From: an uncultured Woeseiaceae bacterium
GTDB lineage: Bacteria; Pseudomonadota; Gammaproteobacteria; Steroidobacterales; Woeseiaceae
Direction: 5' to 3'
NCBI GenBank assembly: GCA_945787435.1
Contig: CALZHX010000265.1
Location: 1-7,932, forward strand
Length of the DNA stretch: 7,932 nt
Shown: in pieces, positions 1-7,060 of the stretch
How the letters are laid out: each line of letters begins with the position of its first letter
How positions within the stretch are numbered: position 1 is the first letter of the stretch
The notes under the pieces: model-generated
Database searches by the model: none
Told to the model about the DNA's origin: nothing
The model's input: only the letters and a program-made list of their open reading frames with translations
Program-made: the position numbers and the translations under genes

Positions 1-335
1 AATATCTGGCCCTGCCCCGATCGCAAAGCCGTGCGCATACCTTCTCCTGCGTATTCCATTTTCGCCCTGTCTGCATCGTCACTGGAACGAAACGGCCCGA
101 TAGTCACGCAGGAACGCCCTACTACCGCGGCAAGGTCTGAAGGTTCGCCGGAGCCAAGTACGGCGCCAACGCTTGCGGCCGCCTCGGCGTCACGATTCGC
201 TGTTACATCGAGCGGTGGGCCCAGCTCGGATTCACTGACGATTGCAATGCCGGGCTCCGTATCGTCGCCCGATAACATGCCCCACACGAAATAGAGGATG
301 TTCGCGAGCAACAGGAGCCAAAGCAGGTTTCTCAT
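1..335 (-). CDS. SPOR-domain inner-membrane protein (C-terminus outside window)
   Basis: The visible part is 111 codons and the 3' end runs off the left edge. Residues about 3-19 (NLLWLLLLANILYFVWG) form one hydrophobic helix right after the start, consistent with a membrane anchor. Residues about 23-72 are an acidic, low-complexity linker rich in Glu, Ala and Gly. From about residue 76 (Cys, then a GPF motif at 80-82 and an Ala-containing helix) the sequence matches the start of a SPOR domain, the peptidoglycan-binding fold of cell-division and cell-wall proteins; the rest of that domain is not visible. The ATG at 335-333 shares one base with the coaX stop (TGATG), pointing to translational coupling. 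A small SPOR protein after coaX is a known gammaproteobacterial arrangement. The SPOR call is by motif and layout; the specific function is unknown. Confidence 0.75.
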   Translation of the reverse strand, partial: MRNLLWLLLLANILYFVWGMLSGDDTEPGIAIVSESELGPPLDVTANRDAEAAASVGAVLGSGEPSDLAAVVGRSCVTIGPFRSSDDADRAKMEYAGEGMRTALRSGQGQI

Positions 336-1093
336 CAACTATCTTCCAGTATTTTCGCCAGGCCTTGCAGTACAAGATGCGGACGATGAATCGCCTCAGT
401 ATCGAGCGACTTAAGAATGCGTGACGCATCACCACCGGTCAAGACGATCGCCGTATCGGTGCCGTTCCTGCCCATGACAGCCACAGCCCTTTCTATCGCG
501 CCCACGACCGCATTCAGGGCACCGTGCCCGACCGCGCCGGCGGTGGTACTGGCGAACATCTCCATTCCGCTGCCCTGGCTGGACGCCCGGCGCTGGATAT
601 TCGGGATATCGCTGGTCCGGGCCGCGAGGCAGCCTGCCATCAGCCCGACACCCGGAATGATCTGCCCGCCGAGATGCTCGCCTGTCGCGTCAAGCGCGTC
701 AATGGTCACAGCGGTGCCGGCGTCAACGACCAGACAGGCATCCCCAATCTCGGCCCAGGCACCAATCATTGCAACCCAGCGATCAACGCCGAGCCGCCGC
801 GGCTGACGGTAGCTGTTCACGACGCCGCACGCCTGGCTTGCGCTGCGCGCGAAATGCACATCGACGCTGCAATGCATTCCTATAACTCCCGACAATCGGG
901 TAGCGAAACTCGTGCCCGCAACGTTGCTGGCAAAAACAGCATCAACACGCCTCGGCAGCTTCGAGGTCAATGCTGCGAGACCTTGCTCCTTGATTTTGTC
1001 GCGGGAAATGTGCCCCGTACGTCGTATCGCCCCGTCATCGAGTACGCCCCACTTTATGCGTGAGTTGCCGACGTCGATGAGCAGCGCACTCAT
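335..1093 (-). CDS. coaX: Type III pantothenate kinase CoaX
   Basis: This enzyme phosphorylates pantothenate, the first committed step of CoA synthesis in the cytosol; type III enzymes are known for resistance to CoA feedback inhibition and for needing a monovalent cation. The 252-residue product is of normal length. It shows the N-terminal phosphate-binding motif DVGNSRIKWG (7-16), LGVDRW (101-106) carrying the presumed catalytic Asp104, a second phosphate-binding motif DAGTAVTID (124-132), GGQIIPGVGLM (142-152) and a late LTGGDA (218-223). I chose the ATG at 1093-1091 because the protein then begins at the conserved first strand and overlaps the birA stop as ATGA. The reading frame stays open upstream to 1273, but that extension is out-of-frame birA sequence with no CoaX character. 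Third gene of the plsY-birA-coaX-SPOR operon. Confidence 0.95.
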   Translation of the reverse strand: MSALLIDVGNSRIKWGVLDDGAIRRTGHISRDKIKEQGLAALTSKLPRRVDAVFASNVAGTSFATRLSGVIGMHCSVDVHFARSASQACGVVNSYRQPRRLGVDRWVAMIGAWAEIGDACLVVDAGTAVTIDALDATGEHLGGQIIPGVGLMAGCLAARTSDIPNIQRRASSQGSGMEMFASTTAGAVGHGALNAVVGAIERAVAVMGRNGTDTAIVLTGGDASRILKSLDTEAIHRPHLVLQGLAKILEDS

Positions 1094-1911
1094 GTGCCTT
1101 GCTTCTTCGGGCCCGCCATGACGATAGAGCCGGAGATGACACGCGCCTGGCCGTTGTTCGTGTCGATTAGCAATGAGCCATCCTCGGCCACCCCCACCGC
1201 TGTGCCGGTGATCTGTTTGTCCGGCATGTCGACGGTTATCTCTCTCCCCAATAACCAGTCGTTTGCGCGCCATTCACTCATGAAACCCTGCAACCCGGAT
1301 TCCTCGAAGCGCTTGAACGCCAGGAAGAGATGATCGACCAGGGTACCCGCAAGTAACTCACGGCCAGGCAAGTTCGGACCCACGGACTTGAGATCGACGG
1401 CGCGGTGAGCCCAGTCAGACTCAACGTCGAAATCGATTCGCTGCGGAATGTCGACGTTCAGGCCGATGCCGGTAACAACGGTCGCATGCTCAGATTGCCC
1501 GGACTGCACCTCGGTCAGACTGCCACCCAGCTTGCCGTCAAGCGCAACGACATCGTTGGGCCACTTGAGGCTGACTCCATCGACCTCGAGATGCTGCAGC
1601 GCGCCCAGGACACCGACACCGATCGCCAGCGTCAGCCCTTCGAGTTGCGTTGTCCTGCTCATAAAGGTGTATGAAAATGACAGGCAGAGCCCCGACCCTG
1701 GTGCCGAAATCCAGCGCCTGAAGTGCCGGCCGCGACCCGAGGTCTGGTGGTCGGCGATTGCCACACGATAACGACCAGCCGCCGGTGACGGCTGCGACAT
1801 CAAGTAAGTATTGGTCGAGGCTATGCTTGAAAAACTCTCGAGCTTTTCCAGTTTCGCGATGGCGGGCTCGCTAAGCGGATGTTGAATCCCAACGACGTCA
1901 AGTTTGCTCAT
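1090..1911 (-). CDS. birA: Biotin--[acetyl-CoA-carboxylase] ligase, short form lacking the HTH domain
   Basis: It makes biotinyl-5'-AMP and transfers biotin to the biotin carrier protein of acetyl-CoA carboxylase. The 273-residue product shows STN (32-34), the biotinyl-AMP loop GRGRHFRRW (59-67), KWPND (116-120), KLGG (127-130), GIGLNV (148-153) and a C-terminal SH3-like domain (about 224-266). E. coli BirA has about 321 residues and an N-terminal winged helix that represses the biotin operon. Here only about 25 residues precede the catalytic domain, so this looks like a ligase without repressor function. The loop differs from the E. coli GRGRRGRKW consensus, with His and Phe where Arg-Gly is usual. 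The ATG at 1911-1909 has GGAG three bases upstream (1915-1918) and lies 14 bases inside plsY. The stop overlaps the coaX start as ATGA. Confidence 0.93.
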   Translation of the reverse strand: MSKLDVVGIQHPLSEPAIAKLEKLESFSSIASTNTYLMSQPSPAAGRYRVAIADHQTSGRGRHFRRWISAPGSGLCLSFSYTFMSRTTQLEGLTLAIGVGVLGALQHLEVDGVSLKWPNDVVALDGKLGGSLTEVQSGQSEHATVVTGIGLNVDIPQRIDFDVESDWAHRAVDLKSVGPNLPGRELLAGTLVDHLFLAFKRFEESGLQGFMSEWRANDWLLGREITVDMPDKQITGTAVGVAEDGSLLIDTNNGQARVISGSIVMAGPKKQGT

Positions 1912-2569
1912 TGTCTCCGGTTGGACGCTTTCTGCTGAAGATCATCAATCGTGTATTCCGATGCTCGCTGCCATCGCGCATTCGTCGAATGTTGGAGCGA
2001 TGCCAGAGAATGATAAAGGCAGCCATCAAAGCGCAGTAAATGAACAACGGCTGGTCCTCCGGAAGGCGGGTTACTCCGATCCAGACGGGCACGGAAGCGG
2101 CGGCTATCATCGTTGCCAGACCTACGTAACCCGACAATACGAGAACCCATGCCCAGACCAGTATCAATGGCAGAACCAGCTCAGGGCCCAGCACGATCAT
2201 GGTGCCGACCAGCGTGGCCGCGCCCTTACCACCATTGAAACGATGATAGACCGGCCAAACGTGGCCGAACACGGCCGCGGCGGCACAACACAGTGTCAGC
2301 CAGTATCGGGATACGTCCGGGTCTGTGGGCACAAATGGAATTTCGAGGCCTGGAACAATGCCGGCCCCGACATAGCCTTTGCCAATATCGATGATCACGA
2401 CTCCCAATGCGAAAGCGATGCCTTGCGTTCGCAACGCGTTGGTACCACCGGCGTTGCCGCTACCCATGGTGCGAATATCGATGCCGCCGCGCAGTTTCCC
2501 GATGATCATGGCCCCCATCAGCGAGCCAATGAAGTAGCTGATCAGAAACTTGACACCGAGCTCGAGCAT
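1898..2569 (-). CDS. plsY: Glycerol-3-phosphate acyltransferase PlsY
   Basis: PlsY is an inner-membrane enzyme that transfers the acyl group of acyl-phosphate to glycerol-3-phosphate, giving lysophosphatidate at the start of phospholipid synthesis. All three family signatures are visible in the 223-residue product: GSGNAGGTNALR (36-47), GHVWPVYHRFNGGKGAAT (102-119) and HRSNIRRMRDGSE (190-202). Hydrophobic segments lie between them, as expected for a multi-pass protein, and a basic hydrophilic tail of about 20 residues follows the last motif. I chose the ATG at 2569-2567, which begins the first membrane helix (MLELGVKFLISYFIG) and has GGAA seven bases upstream (2577-2580). In-frame starts also exist at 2605 (ATG) and 2620 (TTG), but they add a polar, unrelated N-terminus, and the 2605 ATG overlaps a possible -10 box. 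First gene of its operon. Confidence 0.95.
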   Translation of the reverse strand: MLELGVKFLISYFIGSLMGAMIIGKLRGGIDIRTMGSGNAGGTNALRTQGIAFALGVVIIDIGKGYVGAGIVPGLEIPFVPTDPDVSRYWLTLCCAAAAVFGHVWPVYHRFNGGKGAATLVGTMIVLGPELVLPLILVWAWVLVLSGYVGLATMIAAASVPVWIGVTRLPEDQPLFIYCALMAAFIILWHRSNIRRMRDGSEHRNTRLMIFSRKRPTGDNEQT

Positions 2570-2640
2570 GAAGACGTTCCGCTTTGCGTGGACAGAGTGA
2601 GGCATTGTAGCATCGGCCAACCAGCATCCGCGGCTTCAGC
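2570..2640. promoter_or_regulatory. Divergent intergenic region between plsY and the lipid kinase
   Basis: This 71-base gap is the only real intergenic space and must hold the signals for the plsY operon unless transcription starts inside the lipid kinase gene. On the minus strand TACAAT (2609-2604) matches the sigma-70 -10 consensus at five of six positions. It would place the transcript start near 2597, with a leader of about 28 bases before the plsY ATG. No good -35 is found 16-18 bases upstream of it (CGCGGA at 2632-2627), so the promoter call is weak. On the plus strand TGGACA (2589-2594) resembles a -35 box, but no convincing -10 follows at proper spacing. No operator repeat or riboswitch fold was recognised. 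Confidence 0.35.
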
Positions 2641-3540
2641 ATGACATCAGGCCCAGTATCGTTATTTGTTAATCCCACGGCCGGTCGAGGGCGCGCCGGG
2701 CGACGCCTGTCCCGCATTTCCGCGTTGCTCGAGCAAGAAGGTATCGAATTCGAATCGTATCAAAGCCGGACGGCCGGCGATCTCGAAGATCAGGTTCGTA
2801 CGCAAGTGAATCGCGGCACCGAAAAAATTGTGGTGGCAGGCGGGGATGGCAGCGTTCACGAAGCCGTCAACGGAATTATGCATGCCGACAATCCGGCGCG
2901 GCTGGGCGTCATCCCATCGGGCACCGGCAATGACTTCGCCAAGGCCTGTCGCATCCCACTCAACTGGGAACATGCGACGCAATTGCTCGCCGAGCGCATC
3001 AAAGTCGACGCGACCTCTCGTTGCATCGATATCGGGCGTATGAACGAGCGCTACTTTGCGAATGGTGCCGGCATCGGCTTCGATGCGAAAGTCACCAAGA
3101 TTGCGCGTTCGTACCGTTGGCCAATTGGTGATCTTGTCTACCTGTTCGCGATTTTTCGTTGTCTTGTCGATGGCGTCGCTACACCTGACATGACGATTAC
3201 ATCAGATGCGCTGACGATGCGTGGTCCCATCACACTTGCCAGTATTAGCAATGGTGCATGGGTCGGTGGCATGTTTCACATCGCACCGATGGCAGACAAT
3301 AGTGATGGCAAGCTTGAGTTGCTGATCGCAGACCCGGTATCCCGGACACGCATTCTATCCCTGCTACCCAAAATCATCAGCGGCGAACACCTGGGCGAAA
3401 ACGAAGTTAAGCACGCGAGTGTGTCTCGTGTGACGATCGAGGCACGTGGAGAGGTACCCTCCCATCTTGATGGGGAGGTGGGCGCGCCGGCGAGCCGATT
3501 CGTAATAGAGATACTGCCCGCGGCGCTAAACCTGCTTTGA
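2641..3540 (+). CDS. YegS/BmrU-like lipid kinase (diacylglycerol kinase family)
   Basis: Members of this family phosphorylate lipid alcohols such as diacylglycerol (giving phosphatidate) or phosphatidylglycerol, at the cytosolic face of the membrane. The 299-residue length is typical. Visible motifs are VNPTAGRGRAG (10-20), the nucleotide-binding GGDGSVHEAVNGI (67-79), SGTGNDFA (93-100), GAGIGFDA (142-149), APMADNSDGKLEL (215-227) and HLDGE (275-279), which together cover the catalytic and C-terminal beta-sandwich domains. The substrate cannot be told from sequence. It is the only plus-strand gene. The ATG at 2641 is the only plausible start: upstream in-frame codons reach a TAG at 2608 without another start codon, and no Shine-Dalgarno sequence precedes it. 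It sits divergent from plsY, so phosphatidate recycling and new synthesis may share a control region (inference). Its last 15 bases overlap the convergent transporter gene. Confidence 0.92.
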   Translation: MTSGPVSLFVNPTAGRGRAGRRLSRISALLEQEGIEFESYQSRTAGDLEDQVRTQVNRGTEKIVVAGGDGSVHEAVNGIMHADNPARLGVIPSGTGNDFAKACRIPLNWEHATQLLAERIKVDATSRCIDIGRMNERYFANGAGIGFDAKVTKIARSYRWPIGDLVYLFAIFRCLVDGVATPDMTITSDALTMRGPITLASISNGAWVGGMFHIAPMADNSDGKLELLIADPVSRTRILSLLPKIISGEHLGENEVKHASVSRVTIEARGEVPSHLDGEVGAPASRFVIEILPAALNLL

Positions 3541-3551
3541 GGTTCGCCGCG
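3519..3551. terminator. Imperfect hairpin spanning both convergent stop codons
   Basis: CGCGGCG (3519-3525) pairs with CGCCGCG (3545-3551), and AACCT (3529-3533) pairs with AGGTT (3540-3544). This gives a 12-pair stem with a three-base bulge (3526-3528) and the six-base loop GCTTTG (3534-3539). The bulge is exactly the complement of the transporter's TAG stop, and the lipid kinase TGA (3538-3540) straddles the loop and inner stem. Both strands can form the structure at the end of their genes, so a bidirectional terminator or 3'-end stabiliser is plausible. No T-tract follows on either strand, so it is not a canonical intrinsic terminator. Confidence 0.45.
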
Positions 3552-4407
3552 ACCCAAGGTAGATCGCGCCGAGCGCAATCGCAGCCCCGGCCAACTCCGT
3601 CGGCGTCATTGGCCGCGCAAAAAAGACTACGTCCCAGACGAAACTCAATGTTGGTTGCAACAATAACGCGAGTCCCGCCTCGGTTGTCGATACCTGCGGC
3701 AGGCTGCTGACAATCAGGATGTAGCCGAGGCAGTGCGACAGCACGCCGTAAGCGACCAGCCAACCAAAATCGCCGACAGTGGGTATTGCAAGCGACTGCC
3801 CCTCGACCATTGCCGAGGCACCGAGTATCGCCGCCGAAACAACAGAGATCACCGCGATTTCCCGCGTAGGCATGCCGTACTCGACGTCCTCGCGGGAATA
3901 ACGCATTGTCAGCAGGTAGCCTGCATAGGCTAGCGCGGTCAACAGCCCGTAAGCGACTCCGAGACGATAGTCGTCGGGCAGGCTCTGCCAGTCCAGCCCG
4001 ACGATCATGCCGAGTCCGAACAGAGCCAGTGGAATTGCCAGCAACTGCGTTACCGTCGGCTTTTGCCGCAACACAAAAATGCCAGCCAACATCAGGATGA
4101 ACACCTGGAAGTTCGCCAGTAGAGTCGAAAGCCCGGGACCAATAAAGATGATACTGCGGTGCCAGAACCACAGGTCGAGCGCGAAAAAAACCGCCGCCAG
4201 GCCGAGCAGTTGCCAGACTCGTCGACTGAACTGAAGCGATTTGCGCGCGACCAGAAGGTACAGGCCAAGGGCCACACCGCCAATGAACACGCGGTAGAAA
4301 CCGCTTGTGGTGGCCGAGACGCCGACAAGTTTCACCCAGACAGGTGAGAGGCTTATCAGCGCCGCACCAGCGAACAGCCGAAGCCGTGGATTGGCAAGCA
4401 ACAGCAT
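3526..4407 (-). CDS. EamA/DMT-superfamily transporter, 10 membrane helices
   Basis: This family moves small metabolites, often amino acids or purine-like compounds, across the inner membrane; the substrate here is unknown. The 293-residue product is of standard length. Ten hydrophobic segments can be drawn at about 10-28, 38-55, 67-83, 91-112, 120-138, 148-167, 184-203, 213-231, 243-263 and 269-286. They fall into two EamA repeats, with the second ending in a typical ELAGAAIALGAIYLGSRR segment. The start is the ATG at 4407-4405, three bases after the peptidase stop; the in-frame TTG directly before it (4410-4408) is an alternative. This tight spacing makes it the last gene of the ctlX-argZ-like-M61 operon, so export of ornithine or another amino acid is a possible role (inference). 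The 3' end overlaps the convergent lipid kinase gene by 15 bases. Confidence 0.88.
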   Translation of the reverse strand: MLLLANPRLRLFAGAALISLSPVWVKLVGVSATTSGFYRVFIGGVALGLYLLVARKSLQFSRRVWQLLGLAAVFFALDLWFWHRSIIFIGPGLSTLLANFQVFILMLAGIFVLRQKPTVTQLLAIPLALFGLGMIVGLDWQSLPDDYRLGVAYGLLTALAYAGYLLTMRYSREDVEYGMPTREIAVISVVSAAILGASAMVEGQSLAIPTVGDFGWLVAYGVLSHCLGYILIVSSLPQVSTTEAGLALLLQPTLSFVWDVVFFARPMTPTELAGAAIALGAIYLGSRRTSKQV

Positions 4408-4410
4408 CAA

Positions 4411-6222
4411 CTAGTCCGACAACAGCCAGGCCGCTTGTCGGGCAAGTGACTCGGCATCGGCGTCGCTGTCGAATTCCAGGTAGCACGTGGTCTCCGGGGC
4501 ATCGGCCAGTTTGATGCGCGAAGTAATCAGCTCATCGCCGCGAAATACGATGAGCTCGAGTTTATCGCCGTCGCGATGCGTCTTGAGACGTTGCGCGCAG
4601 TTCGCCGCCGTCAATACGAGCCCATCGAGTGCGACCGCCACGTCCCCTGGTGCAACTCCGGCCAGCTCGGCCGGCCCGCCGTTTGCGACCGCCGTGAAAA
4701 CCGATTTTCCGGCGTTGTTGGCGAGTGTCGCCCCCAGCCAGGTTCCCACCTGTTTCTCCGCGGGCTTGCCACCTTTGTCTGCTGCGTTACTCGCCTGCCG
4801 CAAACAATAATCGATGCCAAACTTCGCTAGCAGTTTTTGCAACGGCAGTTCACCCGTGCCGCGCACGGATGCGTCAAAAAAATCACCAAGATCAAGTCCG
4901 GTGACTTCAGCACACACACTTTCAAAACCATCTTCCGGCATGCCCTCCCCCGACTGCCCCCAGCGTTTCCAGCATTCCTTCATGACGTCGTCAAGAGTAG
5001 TTGTATCACCCCTACTCGATTCGGAACGTATCTTCAGGTCAAGGGCGAGCGCGATTAGCGACCCCTTCGCGTAGTAGCTGACGATTGCGTTGCCGGCATT
5101 CTCATCCTGCTTGTAGAACTTGGTCCACGCATCGAAACTCGATTCTTCAACGCTCTGCTTGTGCCGGCCGGAGCCGCGCATTACGCGGGTGATTGTCTGA
5201 CCGACGAGTTCGAGATAGCTCTCCGCCGGAATCAGGCCGGCGCGCACAAGTGCCAGATCGTCGTAGTAAGAGGTTATGCCTTCGAAGACCCACAATAACC
5301 CGGTGTGGCTCTCAGAACTCAGGTCGTATGGTGTGAACACTGCCGGCTTCAGGCGCTTTACATTCCAAAGGTGAAAGTACTCGTGACTCACGAGCCCGAG
5401 GAACATCCGGTAGCCATCGCTAACCTCAGAGTCCGCACGCAGCGGAAGATTGTCGCGAGAGCAAACCAGGCTCGATGACCAGCGATGCTCCAGTCCGCCG
5501 TAGCCAGTGCCGGGTGCATGCAGCAGAAACAGGTAACGATCGAGCCCGTCAGGGGCGCCGAGGAAATCGATATGTTGTTCACAGATGCGCTGCAGATCGT
5601 GACAAAGACGCGCGATATCAACGCGAACGCGGCCCCGTATCGCAATCGCGTGAGGAATACCTCGCACGTCGAATTCACCGATAGTCAGCTCGCTGATCTC
5701 AACTGGATGGTCGATTAGCTCGGCGTAGTCCTCTGCCCGGTAAGAACCAAACCCATATTGATCTGCACCATCGCGGCGCATCGACGTTGCCACACGCCAG
5801 TCTTTTCCGACAGGCGGATCGGGTGCGACAATTTCGAGTTCGCAGGGCGATTGTTCCTGCCCCGAAACGCTCAGGAATACACACGGACCGTTGAAGTAAG
5901 CATGCGTCGCATCGAGGTGGGCGCCGCGAACGCTGGAGTCGTAGGCATAGATTTCCGCAACGACCTTTAGCGGTCGATCAACCGGCTCAGCCTGCCAGCG
6001 GCTCTTGTCGAGCTTCGTCATCGGGACTGCGAGTCCGTCGGACTCGGCGTGGATGGCGACCACGTGCTTCGCATAGTCGCGAATCATGTAGCTGCCGGGA
6101 ATCCAGGCGGGCAGCTCGAATACCTGGCCTGACGGGTCTGGCGTGTCTACGGTGATGCTGACTTCGTAGAGATGGGCTTCCGGATTCTTTGCTTGTATCC
6201 GGTACCGTAACGGCGCGGACAT
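4411..6222 (-). CDS. M61-family metallo-aminopeptidase with C-terminal PDZ domain
   Basis: M61 enzymes (type: glycyl aminopeptidase of Sphingomonas) are zinc peptidases that remove N-terminal residues, with a preference for Gly and Ala in characterised members. In the 603-residue product the zinc site HEYFH (280-284) lies in SHEYFHLWNVKRLKP, the third ligand is Glu314 in WVFEGITSYYDD, and the substrate-binding motif GGLEH (242-246) precedes them, as in related M1 enzymes. A beta-rich N-terminal domain covers about 1-190, and a PDZ domain covers about 493-570 with GTWLGATL and PAELAGVAPGDVAVALDG. No signal peptide is seen, so it is probably cytosolic. I chose the ATG at 6222-6220 because it gives the family's usual N-terminus (RYRIQAKNPEAHLYEV) and overlaps the preceding stop as TAATG. 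An in-frame ATG at 6261 would add 13 non-conserved residues. Confidence 0.93.
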   Translation of the reverse strand: MSAPLRYRIQAKNPEAHLYEVSITVDTPDPSGQVFELPAWIPGSYMIRDYAKHVVAIHAESDGLAVPMTKLDKSRWQAEPVDRPLKVVAEIYAYDSSVRGAHLDATHAYFNGPCVFLSVSGQEQSPCELEIVAPDPPVGKDWRVATSMRRDGADQYGFGSYRAEDYAELIDHPVEISELTIGEFDVRGIPHAIAIRGRVRVDIARLCHDLQRICEQHIDFLGAPDGLDRYLFLLHAPGTGYGGLEHRWSSSLVCSRDNLPLRADSEVSDGYRMFLGLVSHEYFHLWNVKRLKPAVFTPYDLSSESHTGLLWVFEGITSYYDDLALVRAGLIPAESYLELVGQTITRVMRGSGRHKQSVEESSFDAWTKFYKQDENAGNAIVSYYAKGSLIALALDLKIRSESSRGDTTTLDDVMKECWKRWGQSGEGMPEDGFESVCAEVTGLDLGDFFDASVRGTGELPLQKLLAKFGIDYCLRQASNAADKGGKPAEKQVGTWLGATLANNAGKSVFTAVANGGPAELAGVAPGDVAVALDGLVLTAANCAQRLKTHRDGDKLELIVFRGDELITSRIKLADAPETTCYLEFDSDADAESLARQAAWLLSD

Positions 6223-7052
6223 TAATTCCGAACCGGCTCGTTGAGCTTCAGGCTCAGGCACTTCGCCGAGCCCCCCGCTTTTAGAAACTCGGTCAACTCC
6301 ACTTCGTGCACCTTGAACCCGGCGAGCATGAGCCGGGCTTTTAGCGGCTCCGATGCACGATGCAGAATGACCCGGTCACCAATGTTGATCGCATTGCACG
6401 CAAAATTTCCTGCGTCGAATGTGTCGACAATGATGCGCTTATGCGGTGGGATTCTGCTTTCGATCGCGATACGTGATTCGTAGTCAAACGCTGGCGGGTG
6501 ATACATCAGGAAACCATCCGTCAACGGACAGAAACATGTGTCGATGTGATAGAAGCGCGAATCCGTCAAACGTATCGACACGAGCTCAATGTCAAAATAT
6601 CTCTGAATCTCGGCGTGCGCTTCGATTTCAGTGCGAAATCCATAACCGGTCCACAACCAGGGGCCGCGCCGGTCGAGCAGGCAGTCACCGGCACCTTCGA
6701 AGCCGATCTTCTCATCAAGCTCGAAGAGGTCGAATCCACTATCGCGAAACCACTGTTTGAATATAGGCTCTTCTGCGCGTCGCTCCATCGGCATGAAGTG
6801 ACTCGCAATCGCTTTGTTGCCATAAACGACACCGGCGTTTGCCGTGAATACCATATCGGGAAGATCCGGGTCCGGCGCCAGCGTGACCACATCAGCGAAC
6901 TCGCTGACCTTGTCGTGTAGCTGTTGCCATTGCTGCTTCGCCTTGTCGAGGCTCATCGATTCCTCGTTGCCGGCCATCCACGGGTTAATGACATAGTCCA
7001 CCGTGAAGTAGTCGGGCGGGCACATCAAGATTTTGTCCTGAAAATTGCTCAT
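6222..7052 (-). CDS. Pentein-fold guanidine hydrolase, probable ArgZ-type arginine dihydrolase
   Basis: This belongs to the guanidino-group-modifying superfamily of arginine deiminases, dimethylargininases (DDAH) and arginine dihydrolases, which act through a catalytic Cys. The 276-residue single-domain product has MCPPDYFTVDYVINPWM (10-26), PDMVFTANAG (65-74), GFEGAGD (117-123), Arg140, FYHIDTCFCP (167-176) with His169 and Asp171, CNA (219-221), and GGSAKCLSLKL (260-270) with the presumed nucleophile Cys265. As I recall, cyanobacterial ArgZ, which turns arginine into ornithine, CO2 and two ammonia, starts with a nearly identical CPPD...VDYVINPWM segment and needs an Asn in TANAG plus His and Cys one position earlier than here. 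I therefore favour arginine dihydrolase over DDAH, but annotation pipelines often call such proteins dimethylargininase or amidinotransferase. The ATG lies 8 bases after the ctlX stop, with a purine-rich AAAGAAGAA as a weak ribosome site. Confidence 0.8.
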   Translation of the reverse strand: MSNFQDKILMCPPDYFTVDYVINPWMAGNEESMSLDKAKQQWQQLHDKVSEFADVVTLAPDPDLPDMVFTANAGVVYGNKAIASHFMPMERRAEEPIFKQWFRDSGFDLFELDEKIGFEGAGDCLLDRRGPWLWTGYGFRTEIEAHAEIQRYFDIELVSIRLTDSRFYHIDTCFCPLTDGFLMYHPPAFDYESRIAIESRIPPHKRIIVDTFDAGNFACNAINIGDRVILHRASEPLKARLMLAGFKVHEVELTEFLKAGGSAKCLSLKLNEPVRN

Positions 7053-7060
7053 TTCTTCTT

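Noticed and set aside
524..1063. Plus-strand open frame (179 codons) antisense to coaX
   Set aside because: No domain or ribosome site is recognisable, and coaX is complete and intact on the other strand.
1904..2644. Plus-strand open frame (246 codons) antisense to plsY
   Set aside because: Its composition (many His, Gln, Asp) is typical of an antisense shadow, and the minus strand carries all three PlsY signatures across the same bases.
3407..4486. Long minus-strand open frame (359 codons) overlapping the transporter gene
   Set aside because: It is a different frame of the transporter region, rich in Arg, Cys and Pro and with no recognisable domain. The overlapping frame encodes a clear 10-helix EamA protein.
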